A DNA stretch of 64,000 nt from Hirsutella rhossiliensis (GCF_020360975.1 NW_025408688.1:1-64000); one strand, 5' to 3'; positions 43,769-54,309 are shown, counted from the stretch's first letter. A program made the numbers and translations. The notes: generated from the letters alone by a model not told the origin.

Positions 43769-45087
43769 CTAATGGTCTGGTAGGCTTAGGTTCGGGACTA
43801 AAGTTCTGAGGGGCAGGTGGCCGGCGGCCGTAGGGTCTAGAGAGTCGGTCGCGAAGCCTAGCCTTTCCGGAGGGATCAGGGTCACCGTGCGTTCCTCGGC
43901 TTCCCGGGCCTTTACGGTAGGAAGCTCGGCTGTCTTCCTGGAGAGGGCATCGGCGACTACGTTCAGTCGACCGGGGCGGTAGAGGAAACGGATGTCGAAC
44001 TGGGCGAGAAAGTCGGACCATCTGATCTGTCGTACCGAGAGCAGGCGCTTCGTAGAGAAATGGACTAAGGCTTCGTGGTCGGTGATCACATCGAACTTCT
44101 GGCCTAAGAGCTCTGGGTAGAAGTGCTCTAGACTCTGTACGACGGCGAGGAGCTCTCGATCTTGGATTGGGTAGGCTCGCTCGGCCGGGGTCATGGTCTT
44201 AGAGAAGAATCCAACGGGCTTCCAGGTCTGATCAGGCTGTTCCTGCCATAGAACACCAGCTGTGGCATTCCGGGAGGCATCGGTCTCCAGTCGGGTCGGC
44301 AGTTCTGGTCTAAAGAAGGCGAGGACCGGGGCTTCGATAGCCAGGCGCTTGAGTTGATCAAATGCTTCGCGTTGCTCCGGGCCCATCACAAAGGCAACAT
44401 CCTTCTTAAGCAACCGGTTCAAGGGTTCTGCCACTCCAGAGGCGTGGTAGCAGAAAACACGGATGAAGTTGCATAGGCCAACGAATGATCGGATCGCGGT
44501 GCGGTCTCGGAGGTCCTCAAACTTCCAGTCTTGTATCGATCGAACTTTCCGAGGGTCGACACTAAGGCCCACACCGGCTTCAAGCAGAACGCCGAGGTAG
44601 TCAACCTTGGTCACGTTAAATCTAGACTTCTTGATGTCTCCTGGAGGTTTGCCTGATGGAGTCGCCAGATCACTTCTTGACAGTCTTTCCAGTGGTCTTC
44701 TTCTTTATCCGAGTAGATCAGGACGTCATCTGCGTAGGCGCTGGCGCACCGGTCGAGGAGATCGTGAAGCTGCGCGTTGATAAACTGCTGGAACCAGGCG
44801 GGACCTACCTTCAGACCGAACGGGAGGACTTTCCAGCGGAAAGTTCCGAAACGGGTGCGAAAGGCGGTCAAATACTCGGAGTCAGGGTCCATGCGGAGAC
44901 GGTGGAAGGCCTGGATCACATCGATCTTCGTGAAGCGTTGAGCTTCACGGCAACCGAAAGCAGTACCTTCGAGGGACGGAGCGGGCGTGATGCGACTTTT
45001 AAGATGATCGTTCATCCAACGGTAGTCGATGCAGAAGCGGCGTGCGGACTCGGATCGGGCTCGATGAAGTCTATCTCCCGGAGGTGA
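43769..45087 (-). pseudogene. Gypsy reverse transcriptase and RNase H
   Basis: RT lies in 44611-45087: HLKSRITPAPSLEG, FTKIDVIQAFHRLRMDPDSEYLTAFRTRFGTFRWKVLPFGLKVGPAWFQQF, and the catalytic YADDVLIYSD (YADD at 44725-44736). The thumb and RNase H lie in 43769-44614: TKVDYLGVLLEAGVG, FVGLCNFIRVFCYHASG, then RLETDASRNATAGVLWQ (first Asp), YPIQDRELLAVVQSLEHF (Glu), VITDHEALVHF (second Asp) and GRLNVVADALSRK (last Asp). The two frames overlap by 4 bases; a single indel near 44615 separates them. The catalytic residues are all intact. Confidence 0.87.
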
Positions 45088-45291
45088 TCGACAGTCTCTT
45101 TCTCTAGAGGCAGATACTTAACGGGCGTGCGGTACGATGGGGGTCCTGTCGGCGAAAGAGGCTTCTCAAGCTCTAGGACTACATCGTGACCGGGTCGGCT
45201 CGAAGGTAGGGTGTGGGCCTCTTTCTTCGAGAAGAATCACTCTAGATGGGTGAGCTGGGGCGGTAGACGACTACGGACACAAGCAACATGC
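45088..45291 (-). other. Gypsy protease-RT linker, frames broken
   Basis: Sequence complementary to 45088-45291 should encode the start of RT (a LEKPLSPTGPPS-like stretch can be read in pieces) but is broken by indels. Confidence 0.4.
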
Positions 45292-46242
45292 TCAGGGTCT
45301 TCTCCTGAGGGAACGGAATGCTTTGTCCCTGGTAGGTCTTTTGATCCGGGAGACTTTAGCAACGGTTCGAGCACTAGGGACGGTCTGGTCAAGGCCGGAG
45401 CTTGGCTCGAGCTGGACTGGATCCCGGGGCATCAACGGTTCGAGTTCGTTCCACTGTTCGAATCTCTCGTGAGACTCTACTTGGCAGACCAGGGCGTTAA
45501 TCAGGGCTTGATCTTCGGAGGCTTGGATCGAGGCGACGGAGACGAAGTCGGTAGCAGGGGCGGTCGTGAGCTGAAAACGGACAGACTTCTTGGCAGACGG
45601 AGACTTGGACTGAAACGACGGAGACGGAGTCGGTAACGGGGTCGGGACAGAGGCCGGAGGAGTTTGATCAGAGCGGCCCCAGTTCTTGTGGAGGATCCGG
45701 TAGCGTTTCTCCTCTTTCTCGAGCAGGCGGTTCCGCCTCTCAGCGTCGGCCTGGATCTTAGGGTCGATCCGACCCGAGAGCGGGGCTTGACGAGAGAGCT
45801 GGATCGTCGGGAGAACTTGGCGAGGCAGGAAGATCATCTGGCCAGATGATCTGTCGGGCGGCGCAGTCAAGCAGGAGGCGCTTCTCCGCATCCAGAAAAG
45901 ACCGATAAAGATATCATGGCCACACTCAGCTATATCAAATGTCTCGTTTGCGAACGAACGGCCATCGATGACGAAAGTGGCGACCAGCTGTTTCTGGATA
46001 TAGCCGGCTGGCTTTCCACGGAAGTCTTGGAGGGGAATCCGACTCGGGAGCTCCTTAATCTGGGCTCCGAGTCTTTGGGCGGCGGACTGGGCGAAGGTTG
46101 GGCTAACCAGCAAACGGGTTTCGGCTCCGGTATCACAGAGGGAGCGGGCAGGTAGGCTCACACCATCCACTTGGACTTGACTTGGCAGAGTGAATGACTT
46201 GCTAGACCTACTCGCTGTCTGTGACACCTTAGGGACCATCAA
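45292..46242 (-). pseudogene. Gypsy aspartic protease
   Basis: 316-residue frame. The protease core VDGVSLPARSLCDTGAETRLLVSPTFAQSAAQRLG has its active-site DTGA at 46123-46134. The flap-like region and DIFIGLFWMRRSASCL follow. The remainder is a charged, Ser/Pro-rich linker to RT. The frame starts just inside the gag stop, so expression would have needed a frameshift or a joined original frame. It matures the Gag-Pol polyprotein. Confidence 0.82.
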
Positions 46243-46259
46243 GGAGTCTTGTGATGGTC

Positions 46260-47434
46260 CTATTCGTTTCCCGAATCTTGATCAGAGTCGTTGGCAGGGA
46301 CAGGGACGGAGGCGACACGGGAGACAGCATGGGTGCGGTCGGGACACTCGCGAGAGAGGTGCCCTGTTTTTCCACAAATAAAGCAGGTGCCATTATCCCA
46401 ATGGACCCTTTTCTCATCGTCGGTCAAGGCTCTGCCAGCATCACGCGAGGTGATAGGGGTCGAGCCGGTCTTGTTCGGAGTCTTGGCGGTAGTCGGAGCA
46501 GTCTTAGTCGGCGCGCGGCGAGATCGGTCGGAAGAGCGGGAGTCCTGTGTCTGCCTCATACTCCTCTTCTGGCAGTGGACAGCGTCTTTAATGAACCCAC
46601 AGAAAACCTCGTAGGTCACGGACTCGTCGCGGGTCTTGGTCAAGAGGCTGTTATCTAGGTTGGCCGGGATGTGCTGCCACAGGGTATGCTTCATCTGGTC
46701 CTCGGGCACGACCGGTCGCAGTTAAGTAGTCAAATTCCGCAAGAAAGTCCACAATGTCGGTCTTCCCATTCACGGTAAACTGGAGGCGTTGCAGGCGGTC
46801 AAGAGCCTCGGAAAGCTCATTCGGATTGCCATAGGCGGACTCAAGGGCTTGGATCATCTCTGCCACTCCAGAGAAGGGTCGAGTGTCAGAGGAGAAGCGG
46901 GTTTCAAGTGCTCGGCGGGCTTTTCCTCGAGCAGGTTATACAGACAGACCATCCGGCTGTTCTCAGTCCGGAAGGTTCGCACGTCTTCGTCAAATTTGTT
47001 CTTTATGCTCAGGATGAAGGAATGGAACTCGTCCTTCTTCCCTGAGAACGTCGCGAGACCTTGATGCGCGATTTGGCGGCGTCGCTGTACTCGGGGTTCT
47101 TGCCCTCTGGGAAGGGGGCAAAATAGGCCAGGCAGCTTTGCCTGTTGGTCGGAAGGCCGGGCCATTTGGGCCGGCAAAAGCAGTCGAGGCTCCCGGTGCT
47201 GTCGATTTGATTCAACAGACGGAGAGCGTTCATTTAGACGGGCCGTTAAGGCCGCATCTGTTCTCTCATCTCGCGGATGAGAGCGTCTTGGGGGTTCGGG
47301 GCAGCCATGGCTACTATTTCGGATTCAGTGGCTTGGCCAGCAAGCCGGGTGGAACGGCGAGGCTGATCCGATGGCAGGGCTTCCTCAGATATCATAGTCT
47401 CGAGGTCAGAGTCTAGGGTCGGAAATGATACCAC
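46260..47434 (-). pseudogene. Gypsy gag (inner copy)
   Basis: Start MVSFPTLDSDLETMISEEA at 47434; the frame breaks near 47255 where a few bases are lost compared with the outer copy. The capsid region (KNKFDEDVRTFRTENSRMVCLYNLLEEK, MIQALESAYGNPNELSEALDRLQRL) is in 46651-47177. 46260-46709 gives the nucleocapsid part with the zinc knuckle CFICGKTGHLSREC (C-x2-C-x4-H-x4-C) at 46344-46385, ending at 46260. Three frames are used, so it is not translatable as one protein. Confidence 0.83.
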
Positions 47435-47932
47435 GCGGAATCACGGTCAGATGCCTGCACGAGCAGGGACGGTCGGAGGTCAGACGGGACGAATCCTTGG
47501 TCGGAACGGTTGGTCGGACGACTACACACACGCGTAGTCTTGGTCGGAACGGACGTGATCTCAGCCTTGAGGATCACTTGGTCGGTGGTCGGAGTCTTGG
47601 TCGGAACGGTCAGAACGGATGCGCTGGATTTACGTCAGGCGCGTGTGACGTGAAAGCTCGGTGCCTATTTGCTTAATCGCTGGCAAGCGATCTTATTGAG
47701 CTTTGAGTAGTGTTACGGCCAGGCACATACGAGCCTTGACGGCTATAAAGATGTATTGGCACTATGAACAAAGACTCAAAGCTAAGGAGCAAGAAAGGAA
47801 GACTAGACTACACGACCGAGCGGGCCCTTATATAGACACGAGGTCGCGCGTGGGCACGTGATGCTGCTTGGGCACGTGACACTGGTGAGGTTCTGCGCTG
47901 GCGGCTCTACGCTGGCGCCCAGGGTCGTGACA
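46830..47932 (-). repeat. Tandem duplication unit A (gag N-terminus plus LTR)
   Basis: Contains gag 5' half, leader and LTR A. The same segment recurs at 47931-49131. Compared with unit B, it lacks one 57 bp leader repeat and about 35 bp in the LTR. Confidence 0.85.
47711..47932 (-). repeat. Gypsy LTR A (inner, 222 bp)
   Basis: On the minus strand starts TGTCACGACCCTGGGCGCC at 47932 and ends GGCCGTAACA at 47711. TATATAAGGG at about 47829-47838 (minus strand) is a likely TATA box for transcription of the element. Confidence 0.75.
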
Positions 47933-47939
47933 TAGGCGG

Positions 47940-48540
47940 ACTCAAGGGCTTGGATCATCTCTGCCACTCCAGAGAAGGGTCGAGTGTCAGAGGAGAAGCG
48001 GGTTTCAAGTGCTCGGCGGGCTTTTCCCTCGAGCAGGTTATACAGACAGACCATCCGGCTGTTCTCAGTCCGGAAGGTTCGTACGTCTTCGTCAAATTTG
48101 TTCTTTATGCTCAGGATGAAGGAATGGAACTTGTCCTTCTTCCCTGAGAACGTCGCGGAGACCTTGATGCGCGATTTGGCGGCGTCGCTGTATTCGGGGT
48201 TCTTGCCCTCTGGGAAGGGGGCAAAAACCGGCCAGGCAGCTTTGCCTGTTGGTCGGAAGGTCGGGCCATTTGGGCCGGCAAAAGCAGTCGAGGGCTCCCG
48301 GTGCTGTCGATTTGATTCAACAGACGGAGAGCGTTCATTTAGACGGGCCGTTAAGGCCGCAATCTGTCCCCTCATCTCGCGGATGAGAGCGTCTTGGGGG
48401 CTCGGGGCAGCCATGGCTACTATTTCGGATTCAGTGGCTTGGCCAGCAAGCCGGGCAGAACGGCGAGGCTGATCCGAGGGCAGGGCTTCCTCGGATATCA
48501 TAGTCTCGAGGTCAGAGTCTAGGGTCGGAAATGATACCAC
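47940..48540 (-). pseudogene. Gypsy gag fragment (outer copy)
   Basis: One open frame, 48540 down to the breakpoint, encodes the first ~200 gag residues without a frameshift (MVSFPTLDSDLETMISEEA, ALTARLNERSPSVESN, FSGKKDKFHSFILSIKNKFDEDVRTFRTENSRM, MIQALESAY). The frame then reads through antisense LTR A to 47803. It shows what the damaged inner copy looked like originally. Confidence 0.83.
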
Positions 48541-48650
48541 GCGGAATCACGGTCAGATGCCTGCACGAGCAGGGACGGTCGGAGGTCAGACGGGACGAAT
48601 CCCTTGGTCGGAACGGTTGGTCGGACGACTACACACACGCGTAGTCTTTG

Positions 48651-48764
48651 TCGGAACGGTCGTGATCTCAGCCTTGAGGATCACTTGGTCGGTGGTCGGA
48701 GTCTTGGTCGGAACGGTCGTGATCTCAGCCTTGAGGATCACTTGGTCGGTGGTCGGAGTCTTGG
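48651..48764. repeat. Two tandem 57 bp repeats in gypsy leader
   Basis: The unit begins TCGGAACGGTCGTGATCTCA. Unit A of the larger duplication has only one copy, near 47540-47600. Confidence 0.8.
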
Positions 48765-48874
48765 TCGGAACGATCAGAACGGATGCGCTGGATTTACGTC
48801 AGGCGCGTGTGACGTGAAAGCTCGGTGCCTATTTGCTTAATCGCTGGCAAGCGATCTTATTGAGCTTTGAGTAG

Positions 48875-49131
48875 TGTTACGGCCAGGCACATACGAGCCT
48901 TGACGGCTATAAAGATGTATTGGCACTATGAACAAAGACTCAAAGCTAAGGAGCAAGAAAGAAAGACTAGACTACACGACCGAGCTGGCCCTTATGTGCA
49001 TCTGCACGAGGTTACCTCAGCAGCGCTCAGGTAAGCACGAGGTCGCACGTGGGCACGTGATGCTGCTTGGGCACGTGACACTGGTGAGGTTCTGCGCTGG
49101 TGTCTCTACGCTGGCGCGCAGGGTCGTGACA
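48875..49131 (-). repeat. Gypsy LTR B (outer 5' LTR, 257 bp)
   Basis: Starts TGTCACGACCCTGCGCGCC at 49131 on the minus strand and ends GGCCGTAACA at 48875. The position of the TATATAAGGG box of LTR A reads CACATAAGGG here. To the right it cuts into the patatin-like gene. Confidence 0.75.
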
Positions 49132-49792
49132 CCGTACACTAGGAACGAACGTACCGGCCCTTTCATCACTGTTCCCAACACCGTTATAGTTGGTAACGAT
49201 ATATGTACTGGCATCGCCAGTTGCTGTTACTGGCATGCCAACAAACTGTCCCATCTCCGTTGCTGCTGATTGATCTAAAATGCCGCGCTTCGTGCCGAAA
49301 AGCTGTTGCAATGCTTTCTCTAGTCCTCGAGCAGGATACCTGCAGTCATATGCTAGGGATAGCAGAATCTGCCAAAAGACACGAATAGGAGGAAGCCATG
49401 CTAGAGGAAGTTGAGACACACCGAGGCCTGAAGGCTAACTTCGCTATCGCTTCAGAAGAAGCTATGCAATCTTCTATTGGCCAACCGTTGATGAAAAGTC
49501 CGCAAACGCTGATGGCCCCTGGTTTGATAAGCTTCTGTTGCGCGAGCGGTAGAACGGCAGTACTGTACCTGAGCTAGTTCCGTAGGCAACCTCGAAGTGG
49601 TTTTGGACGGGGTATGGCAGCCTGACGGAGTTATGTATTTCCTGGAGGAAGGTTAAAGGTATGCGCGCACGAGTCCCTCCCCCATCTATGCTCAGAACAC
49701 GGACTGATGCTGTGTCTGGTTTGATCGTTATTCGAAAACCTAAGCTGTCCATCCCACACAAGAGACAAGAGTAAAGGTATAGCTTGCTGTCA
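49132..49792 (-). pseudogene. Patatin-like phospholipase gene, 3' part (truncated)
   Basis: Continuation of the gene at 53120-54309 beyond the hAT insertion. The patatin domain begins VRVLSIDGGGTRARIPLTFLQEI (glycine-rich oxyanion loop, about 49650-49700). The lipase nucleophile motif GTSSG follows at about 49564-49578. After a frame change come NGWPIEDCIASSEAIAKLAF (about 49420-49480), YPARGLEKALQQLFG, and MPVTATGDASTYIVTNYNG (about 49170-49230). The gypsy LTR starts at 49131, so the second catalytic residue (the Asp of the DGG/DGA motif) and the rest are lost. Frame changes near 49540 and near 49400 add to the damage. Confidence 0.82.
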
Positions 49793-49800
49793 TCTTTATG
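49793..49800. repeat. hAT-2 target-site duplication, left copy
   Basis: TCTTTATG directly before the TIR; identical to 53120-53127. Confidence 0.93.
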
Positions 49801-49935
49801 CAGAGTTGGAAATCGATCTTATAGATCGATTTTCGAGCCTGATCGATCGAATTTTATCGATCGTCACCTTCAATCGATCGATATCGATCGATCGCTGTTT
49901 GATTCGAATCGATCGACGATCGAATCGATCAATAC
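49801..49935. repeat. hAT-2 left subterminal ATCGATCG array
   Basis: At least ten ATCGAT or GATCGATCG words in ~130 bp, in both orientations. Such clustered subterminal words are typical transposase-binding sites in hAT elements. Confidence 0.75.
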
Positions 49936-49951
49936 TAAAAATCATCCCTAT

Positions 49952-52639
49952 CTAGGTGATCTTGCCCATCAGTTGAAGAACTTGCCTCCAATTGTCCCCT
50001 TCAAGCAGACCAAGAGGAAGTGTCGGCTGATAGATGCCAGCTTTACTCCAGGAACGAAGACACTGCGCCATCGCCACAATATGGCGTCGTAGGCGAGATC
50101 TCAGTGGTGTTATCATCCTCCCACAGCTGCTAAAATCTCTTTCCGTTCCTGCTGAAGACGACGCGATGGTAAGGTAGTCAACAGCCATATAAGACAGCCG
50201 AGGAAACCGCGCAACACCAACGTCCTTCCACCAAGCGATTGGGTCCGTTTTGTATGCGATATTTTCCACCGGCGGCTCTGATAGGTACTGATCAAGCTCG
50301 TCCTGTTCTTGCAAGGCGGTTGACTGCTTTGGTCCTTTAATTTGCCGCCCTCGAGGCTCAGGGCAAGCCAATGATCGACTAAACGCCAATCGACGCTCAA
50401 TATAGTCCAAGCCACTATTAGTCGTATCCGCTGAAACACCATCGCAGGATTGCCGATGAGCCATGTTCTTGTACCTCTCTTTCCAGACTGTCGCTAAGCT
50501 TCTCGCATATGTTCTTTCCCACTCCGACGTCTGACGAGACGGGAGTTGGCTCCAAAGCCGTTCCAGAGCGCGCCACTTCTTGCAGGGTGGAACACCACTG
50601 CCGCTACATATGCGGTTGAGGTCAGCTTGCTATAGTAGTCGTTCAGCTTCTTCCATCCGAGCTTGATGTAAATCTTCAAAACCCTGCGAGTTCTTGCGTC
50701 CATGTCATTGAACAGGTGAACCTCTTTCATGGTCTGATCTTCGTTCTCTTCGATTATAACTCCTGAACTGCTAGTTCGAGGTGGTCAAGGAGCATCTCTA
50801 CCACCGGAAGTACTCATCGAACCCTCCTGACGTGGAGCGTTTACCAGCAATACCCTCGCCCTGGAGTTGCTTCGAGGCGATCTTGAATGGCTGAAGGATC
50901 TTCTGAACCGCAACAACGACCTTCCATTCTTCAAGGGAAAGTTGTTCTTTCAGTATCGCTGGTTTGTCCTGTTCTTTGCCGCCTTTGCCAAGCCATCGTT
51001 CCTCGATGATGGAAAACATCCTGTTCAAAGCCGTACGCTTCAGCAGAGCGCGTGAGGCCATCGCCTCATCGGATTGCCAGCGAGTGCAGACGTTTTGAAC
51101 CCACGTAAGAATAGGTTCAGTAGGAGCGGTTTGCCGTTGAGCTTCGTAAAAGACCTCGAGAAGTTGACTGCTCGTTCGAAGAGCAATGCCAATATTGTGA
51201 AGTTTGCCAAATGGCCCAAACTTGCGGTACTTGTCCACTTCTTCGCCATTGATGATGTCGGGCAGTACGTCCTGATCCTGACTGCCTTCTGGGACTGTTT
51301 CAACCTCGAATCCTTCTTCCATGCTCGGCACACAGAAGTCGTCGTCGGTCGCCAGCTCATTGATAGCGTCGGACAACTGGCGCTGCTCTTCCTCTTCAGC
51401 CACAAAGTCCTTATCGCCCCAATGAGCAAGCAACTCGTTGAAATTATCCCTTTGCTGCCGTACATCATAGCCCTGACGGCCAGGTTCAGAAAATGAGGGC
51501 GCAGCGGATGCGACGCTCTTCCGATCGAAATCGAACTCAGCGGCAAGCGCTTCCACAGCCGTATCATTATTCGTAGCGTTGTCAAGCGTGTAGTACCCGA
51601 TTCTGACGCCGGATAACAGTCAAGATTGTCAGCTAACGGACCCAAGAAGTGTTGACTGTGGTTCTATACCTGTCTTCAAGACCAAACGCGCATATTGTAT
51701 CTGCAACTTCATCTGCAAGCGCTGCTCCAGTATGGCGTTTCGCGAGAGCCGGCAAAGCCAAGAGGATTCCCATTGGTTCCAATCTTGGTCGATAAAGTGG
51801 GCGTTGATACCGAGGAATGATGTGTTTTGTCGGGAAGTCCAGCCATCAAAGGTAAAATGAATCATACTTCTCGCTCTTTGAAGCAGCTCGCAAAGCGGAC
51901 CAAGAGCGCGATTATACTCATCTAGTAGCAGATTCACAAGCGTTTTGCCAGTTGGTATCTGGCCTTCCTGGAGAGCCGGGTTGTTGTAGAGAAGGAGTCG
52001 TCTGAAGCGCTCAGAGTTTACGACATTAAAGGGGAGGTTATGATATGTAAGCCAGTCGAGCAGGAGCAGTTGATTCATCTTCGGATCGAATAACGTATGC
52101 AGATTGCTGAGAAGAGTCTGATCTCGAGGGTTCGTCGGATCGGCGCGAAGCATATCAAGCAGGTTCCGTTCTGCACCTCCACTCCCGGTAACTGAGCCTG
52201 CACGTTGTCTAGAAGGTGGCTGACAAGTTAGCGGGCATGATCGAACGACGTGGAGATGGGGTACGGAGAGGTGGCACAAACCACGACTTTGTGCTCCTTC
52301 CTCAGATGTCGGACGACGCTTCCCCCAGTCGAAGCGATGAAGACGTAATGTGCTGTCTTCGGCCTGTCCCGGAGGAAGCATCTCTCGCAGATCCATACGA
52401 TCTTGTGGGGCCGTGACCTGTTGTCCTTCATTCTGAATCCGAATTGCCACCACCACGTCCGTTCTCGAGAAGGGTCGTGGCAAATCGTGAGCCGGGGAAC
52501 CGCCCAAATTTATCAGTCGTCCAAGCTTCATAATCTGAAACCCCATGGGTGCATATTTAGTTGATGCTGAACTGGTTGTCGGCTCGGAAGGCGGCGGCGT
52601 GGAGGAGGCGATCTCTATGTCCTCATCAAGCGCGTCCAT
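49952..52639 (-). pseudogene. hAT-2 transposase
   Basis: The start at 52639 (MDALDEDIEIASS) leads into a BED zinc finger read in a second frame at 52431-52228 ([13 protein letters not shown] with HLRKEH). The first frame continues with LFDPKMNQLLLLDWLTYHNLPFNVV and [27 protein letters not shown] (first catalytic Asp). An intron with donor GTATAG near 51,672 and acceptor CAG near 51,606 restores [24 protein letters not shown]. 50798-51556 carries the middle part, with [16 protein letters not shown]. 49952-50464 ends with the hATC dimerisation region WWKDVGVARFPRLSYMAVDYLTIASSSAGTERDFSS. Frame changes near 52430, 52240, 51750 and 50790. Confidence 0.84.
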
Positions 52640-52984
52640 GGTGGGAAACGTCCGTAAACAATGTGGGCGAGGTCAAATCGAAGGGTGCGAGGCTGATAAG
52701 GTCGAATCTGTATGAAGTCTACTCGGACAGGCTGAGGCCCGAAATAATTCCTGGTTGCGACGCGTACTGATTCCGTTGAACGGGAGGACTTGCAAACGCA
52801 AGAGACGGAGAGATCAATTTACTTTTGTCGACACGCGACGCGCGGCAACAAGATAGATATGACTGGCTGCCTGGGACCCCCGGTCGTTTGCCAGGGTGTT
52901 TGGCAGACGCGTCGGGCGGCAGCATCGTCACGCATCCAACCTACGCAGCCTACCCTGGACACCTTGTATGGACATGGCGAACGA

Positions 52985-53119
52985 CGATCAAATCGATCGA
53001 TTGGAGGTTGGATCGATACGATATCGATCGAGCAGGACTTCTAATCGATCGATCGAAATCGAAATCGATTCGATTAATCGATTCGATCAAATCGATTGTA
53101 CGATCGATTTCCAAGCCTG
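52985..53119. repeat. hAT-2 right subterminal ATCGATCG array
   Basis: Mirror of the left array: clustered ATCGATCG, AATCGATT and ATCGAAATCG words up to the TIR ending at 53119. Confidence 0.75.
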
Positions 53120-53127
53120 TCTTTATG
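53120..53127. repeat. hAT-2 target-site duplication, right copy
   Basis: TCTTTATG immediately after the right TIR. It encodes part of the VFGHK stretch of the interrupted host gene. Confidence 0.93.
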
Positions 53128-54309
53128 GCCAAAGACCTTCAGGCAATTCAGGCACACGAGGTGACCACAAGGTAGCTTGTACATCGGACGCCGAAAGAGA
53201 CAGCTGAAACATGTATCTTCGGAATAAAACCGTATCCAGTCTTGTCGAAACCGCGCCAGTTGCTCGCGATGGAAAGTTGCAGCAGGCTTGCCATAAGACA
53301 GGTACGATTCAAATTGAGAGAGTAGCTCTATTGGGAGCGACATAATAAAGGCTTACCATGCATTCGCGGTACATACTGATCCAGTATGAAGCTGGAGGCC
53401 AGGACCGGTATGGCGAAATTCTTCAGATTCTCTAGAGAATCAAATCTCCGAGGAAGTCTTTCAAATAGGTCGATAGTTTCTCGGGCACCGTGTTATTTGA
53501 GCGAGAGCTTCTACGAAGTCGAATGGCTCTAGTTGACTTAATTGCTGTTTGGCGGCGCAGTGCACAAGGCGTGCGAGGTGCGTCGCAGAGAACAACATGT
53601 GATTGCAACCACGCGATTTCTGCATGTCAATGACAGAGCTATATAGCTCGTTCTTGAATTGATCCCAGCTAGTATGATGATAGGTTCGGCTTCTTCTTAG
53701 CCTTACCCATGTAGAAAGACCTACGAGGCGGATTTTCTTGCAACGGTTGTAGGGATCCATGGAGTTTTGAGACCGCAAAAGATCTTGGAACTCGGTATAC
53801 TCGTGTACACCTAGTTCCTTCTCTGTAACCAGAAGGATATGGGGTAGAATATAAGGCGTAGAGGGCTGTCCTTTGTCGATCCAACGCGAGATCTGCTGAA
53901 CTGCATCTGCGATGCCGCCAAGATCGTCGGTGAATAGACATACGACGTCTGAGAAAGGAAACAGTATGCGATAATGGACGCCAGCAGCCAGGCAAGCATA
54001 TTTCAGAGAACCATTCTCGTCGTTCATCGGTAAGCTGTATTCGATGGTCTCATGACATCGTTGAGGCTGGCCAGAGCTTTGGAGTCGATTGTGGGACGGA
54101 ATGTCCGTCTCCGCTAGCAGCAAGGGTCTTGGATTCCGCTTGCACGCTGTCGACAAGAAAAGGTGAACTTCCCCGTGGCCACGGTGTCCGCTCCCCTCCC
54201 AAGTGTCTAACCCCAATTGCTTCAGCGCCCTGGCCTTAGCTCGGTTGCCTACCAGGAGGATAAGACTCGGTGTCTCAACATCAGGTCGCGCAGCGATTCG
54301 ATGAGACAA
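53120..54309 (-). pseudogene. Patatin-like phospholipase gene, 5' part (RING-like domain)
   Basis: 53461-54309 encodes the N-terminal region (MSHRIAARPDVETPSLILLVGNRAKARAL, FSDVVCLFTDDLGGIADAVQQISRWI, ILPHILLVTEKELG) that precedes the RING in many fungal patatin-like proteins. A frame change near 53485 gives ARETIDLFERLPRRFDSLENLKNFAIPVL. A likely intron (GTAAGC donor at about 53355, acceptor near 53288) leads to FHREQLARFRQDW. The RING-like CFSCLFRRPMYKLPCGHLVCLNCLKVFG follows at about 53130-53215. Reading continues across one copy of the duplication to LLCGMDSLGFRITIKPDTASVRVLSIDGGG at 49792 and below. In life it would be a cytosolic lipid acyl hydrolase with a signalling-type N-terminus. 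Confidence 0.78.

Larger units (their letters stand above)
42116..49131 (-). mobile_element. Ty3/gypsy chromodomain retrotransposon (defective)
   Basis: Minus-strand element. Order from right to left: LTR, gag, protease, RT, RNase H, integrase, chromodomain, then a polypurine tract (complement of CTACCCCCCGTCTAAG at 42116) directly next to TGTCACGACCCTGCG, the LTR start. This order plus the C-terminal chromodomain places it among chromoviruses of the MAGGY type. The gag-LTR end is duplicated, and only the first ~15 bases of the 3' LTR resemble the 5' LTRs. Confidence 0.87.
47931..49131 (-). repeat. Tandem duplication unit B (gag N-terminus plus LTR)
   Basis: Outer copy. At 47931-47935 the LTR A edge (GTCGTGACA) runs straight into gag sequence at the ALESAY codons (CATAGGCGGACTC), which in the intact gag is at 46830. 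The breakpoint shares only about two bases with both partners. Confidence 0.85.
49801..53119 (-). mobile_element. Complete hAT element (hAT-2)
   Basis: 3319 bp. The left end CAGAGTTGGAAATCGATC and the complement of the right end CAGGCTTGGAAATCGATC form an 18 bp imperfect TIR (2 mismatches). A perfect 8 bp duplication TCTTTATG flanks it, the length expected for hAT. The transposase gene is on the minus strand. Both ends carry ATCGATCG-rich subterminal arrays. Confidence 0.93.

Noticed and set aside
53074..53343. 89-residue minus-strand frame taken as an independent RING protein
   Set aside because: Its last residues come from the hAT-2 terminus; removing the element joins it to the patatin domain, so it is an exon of that gene.
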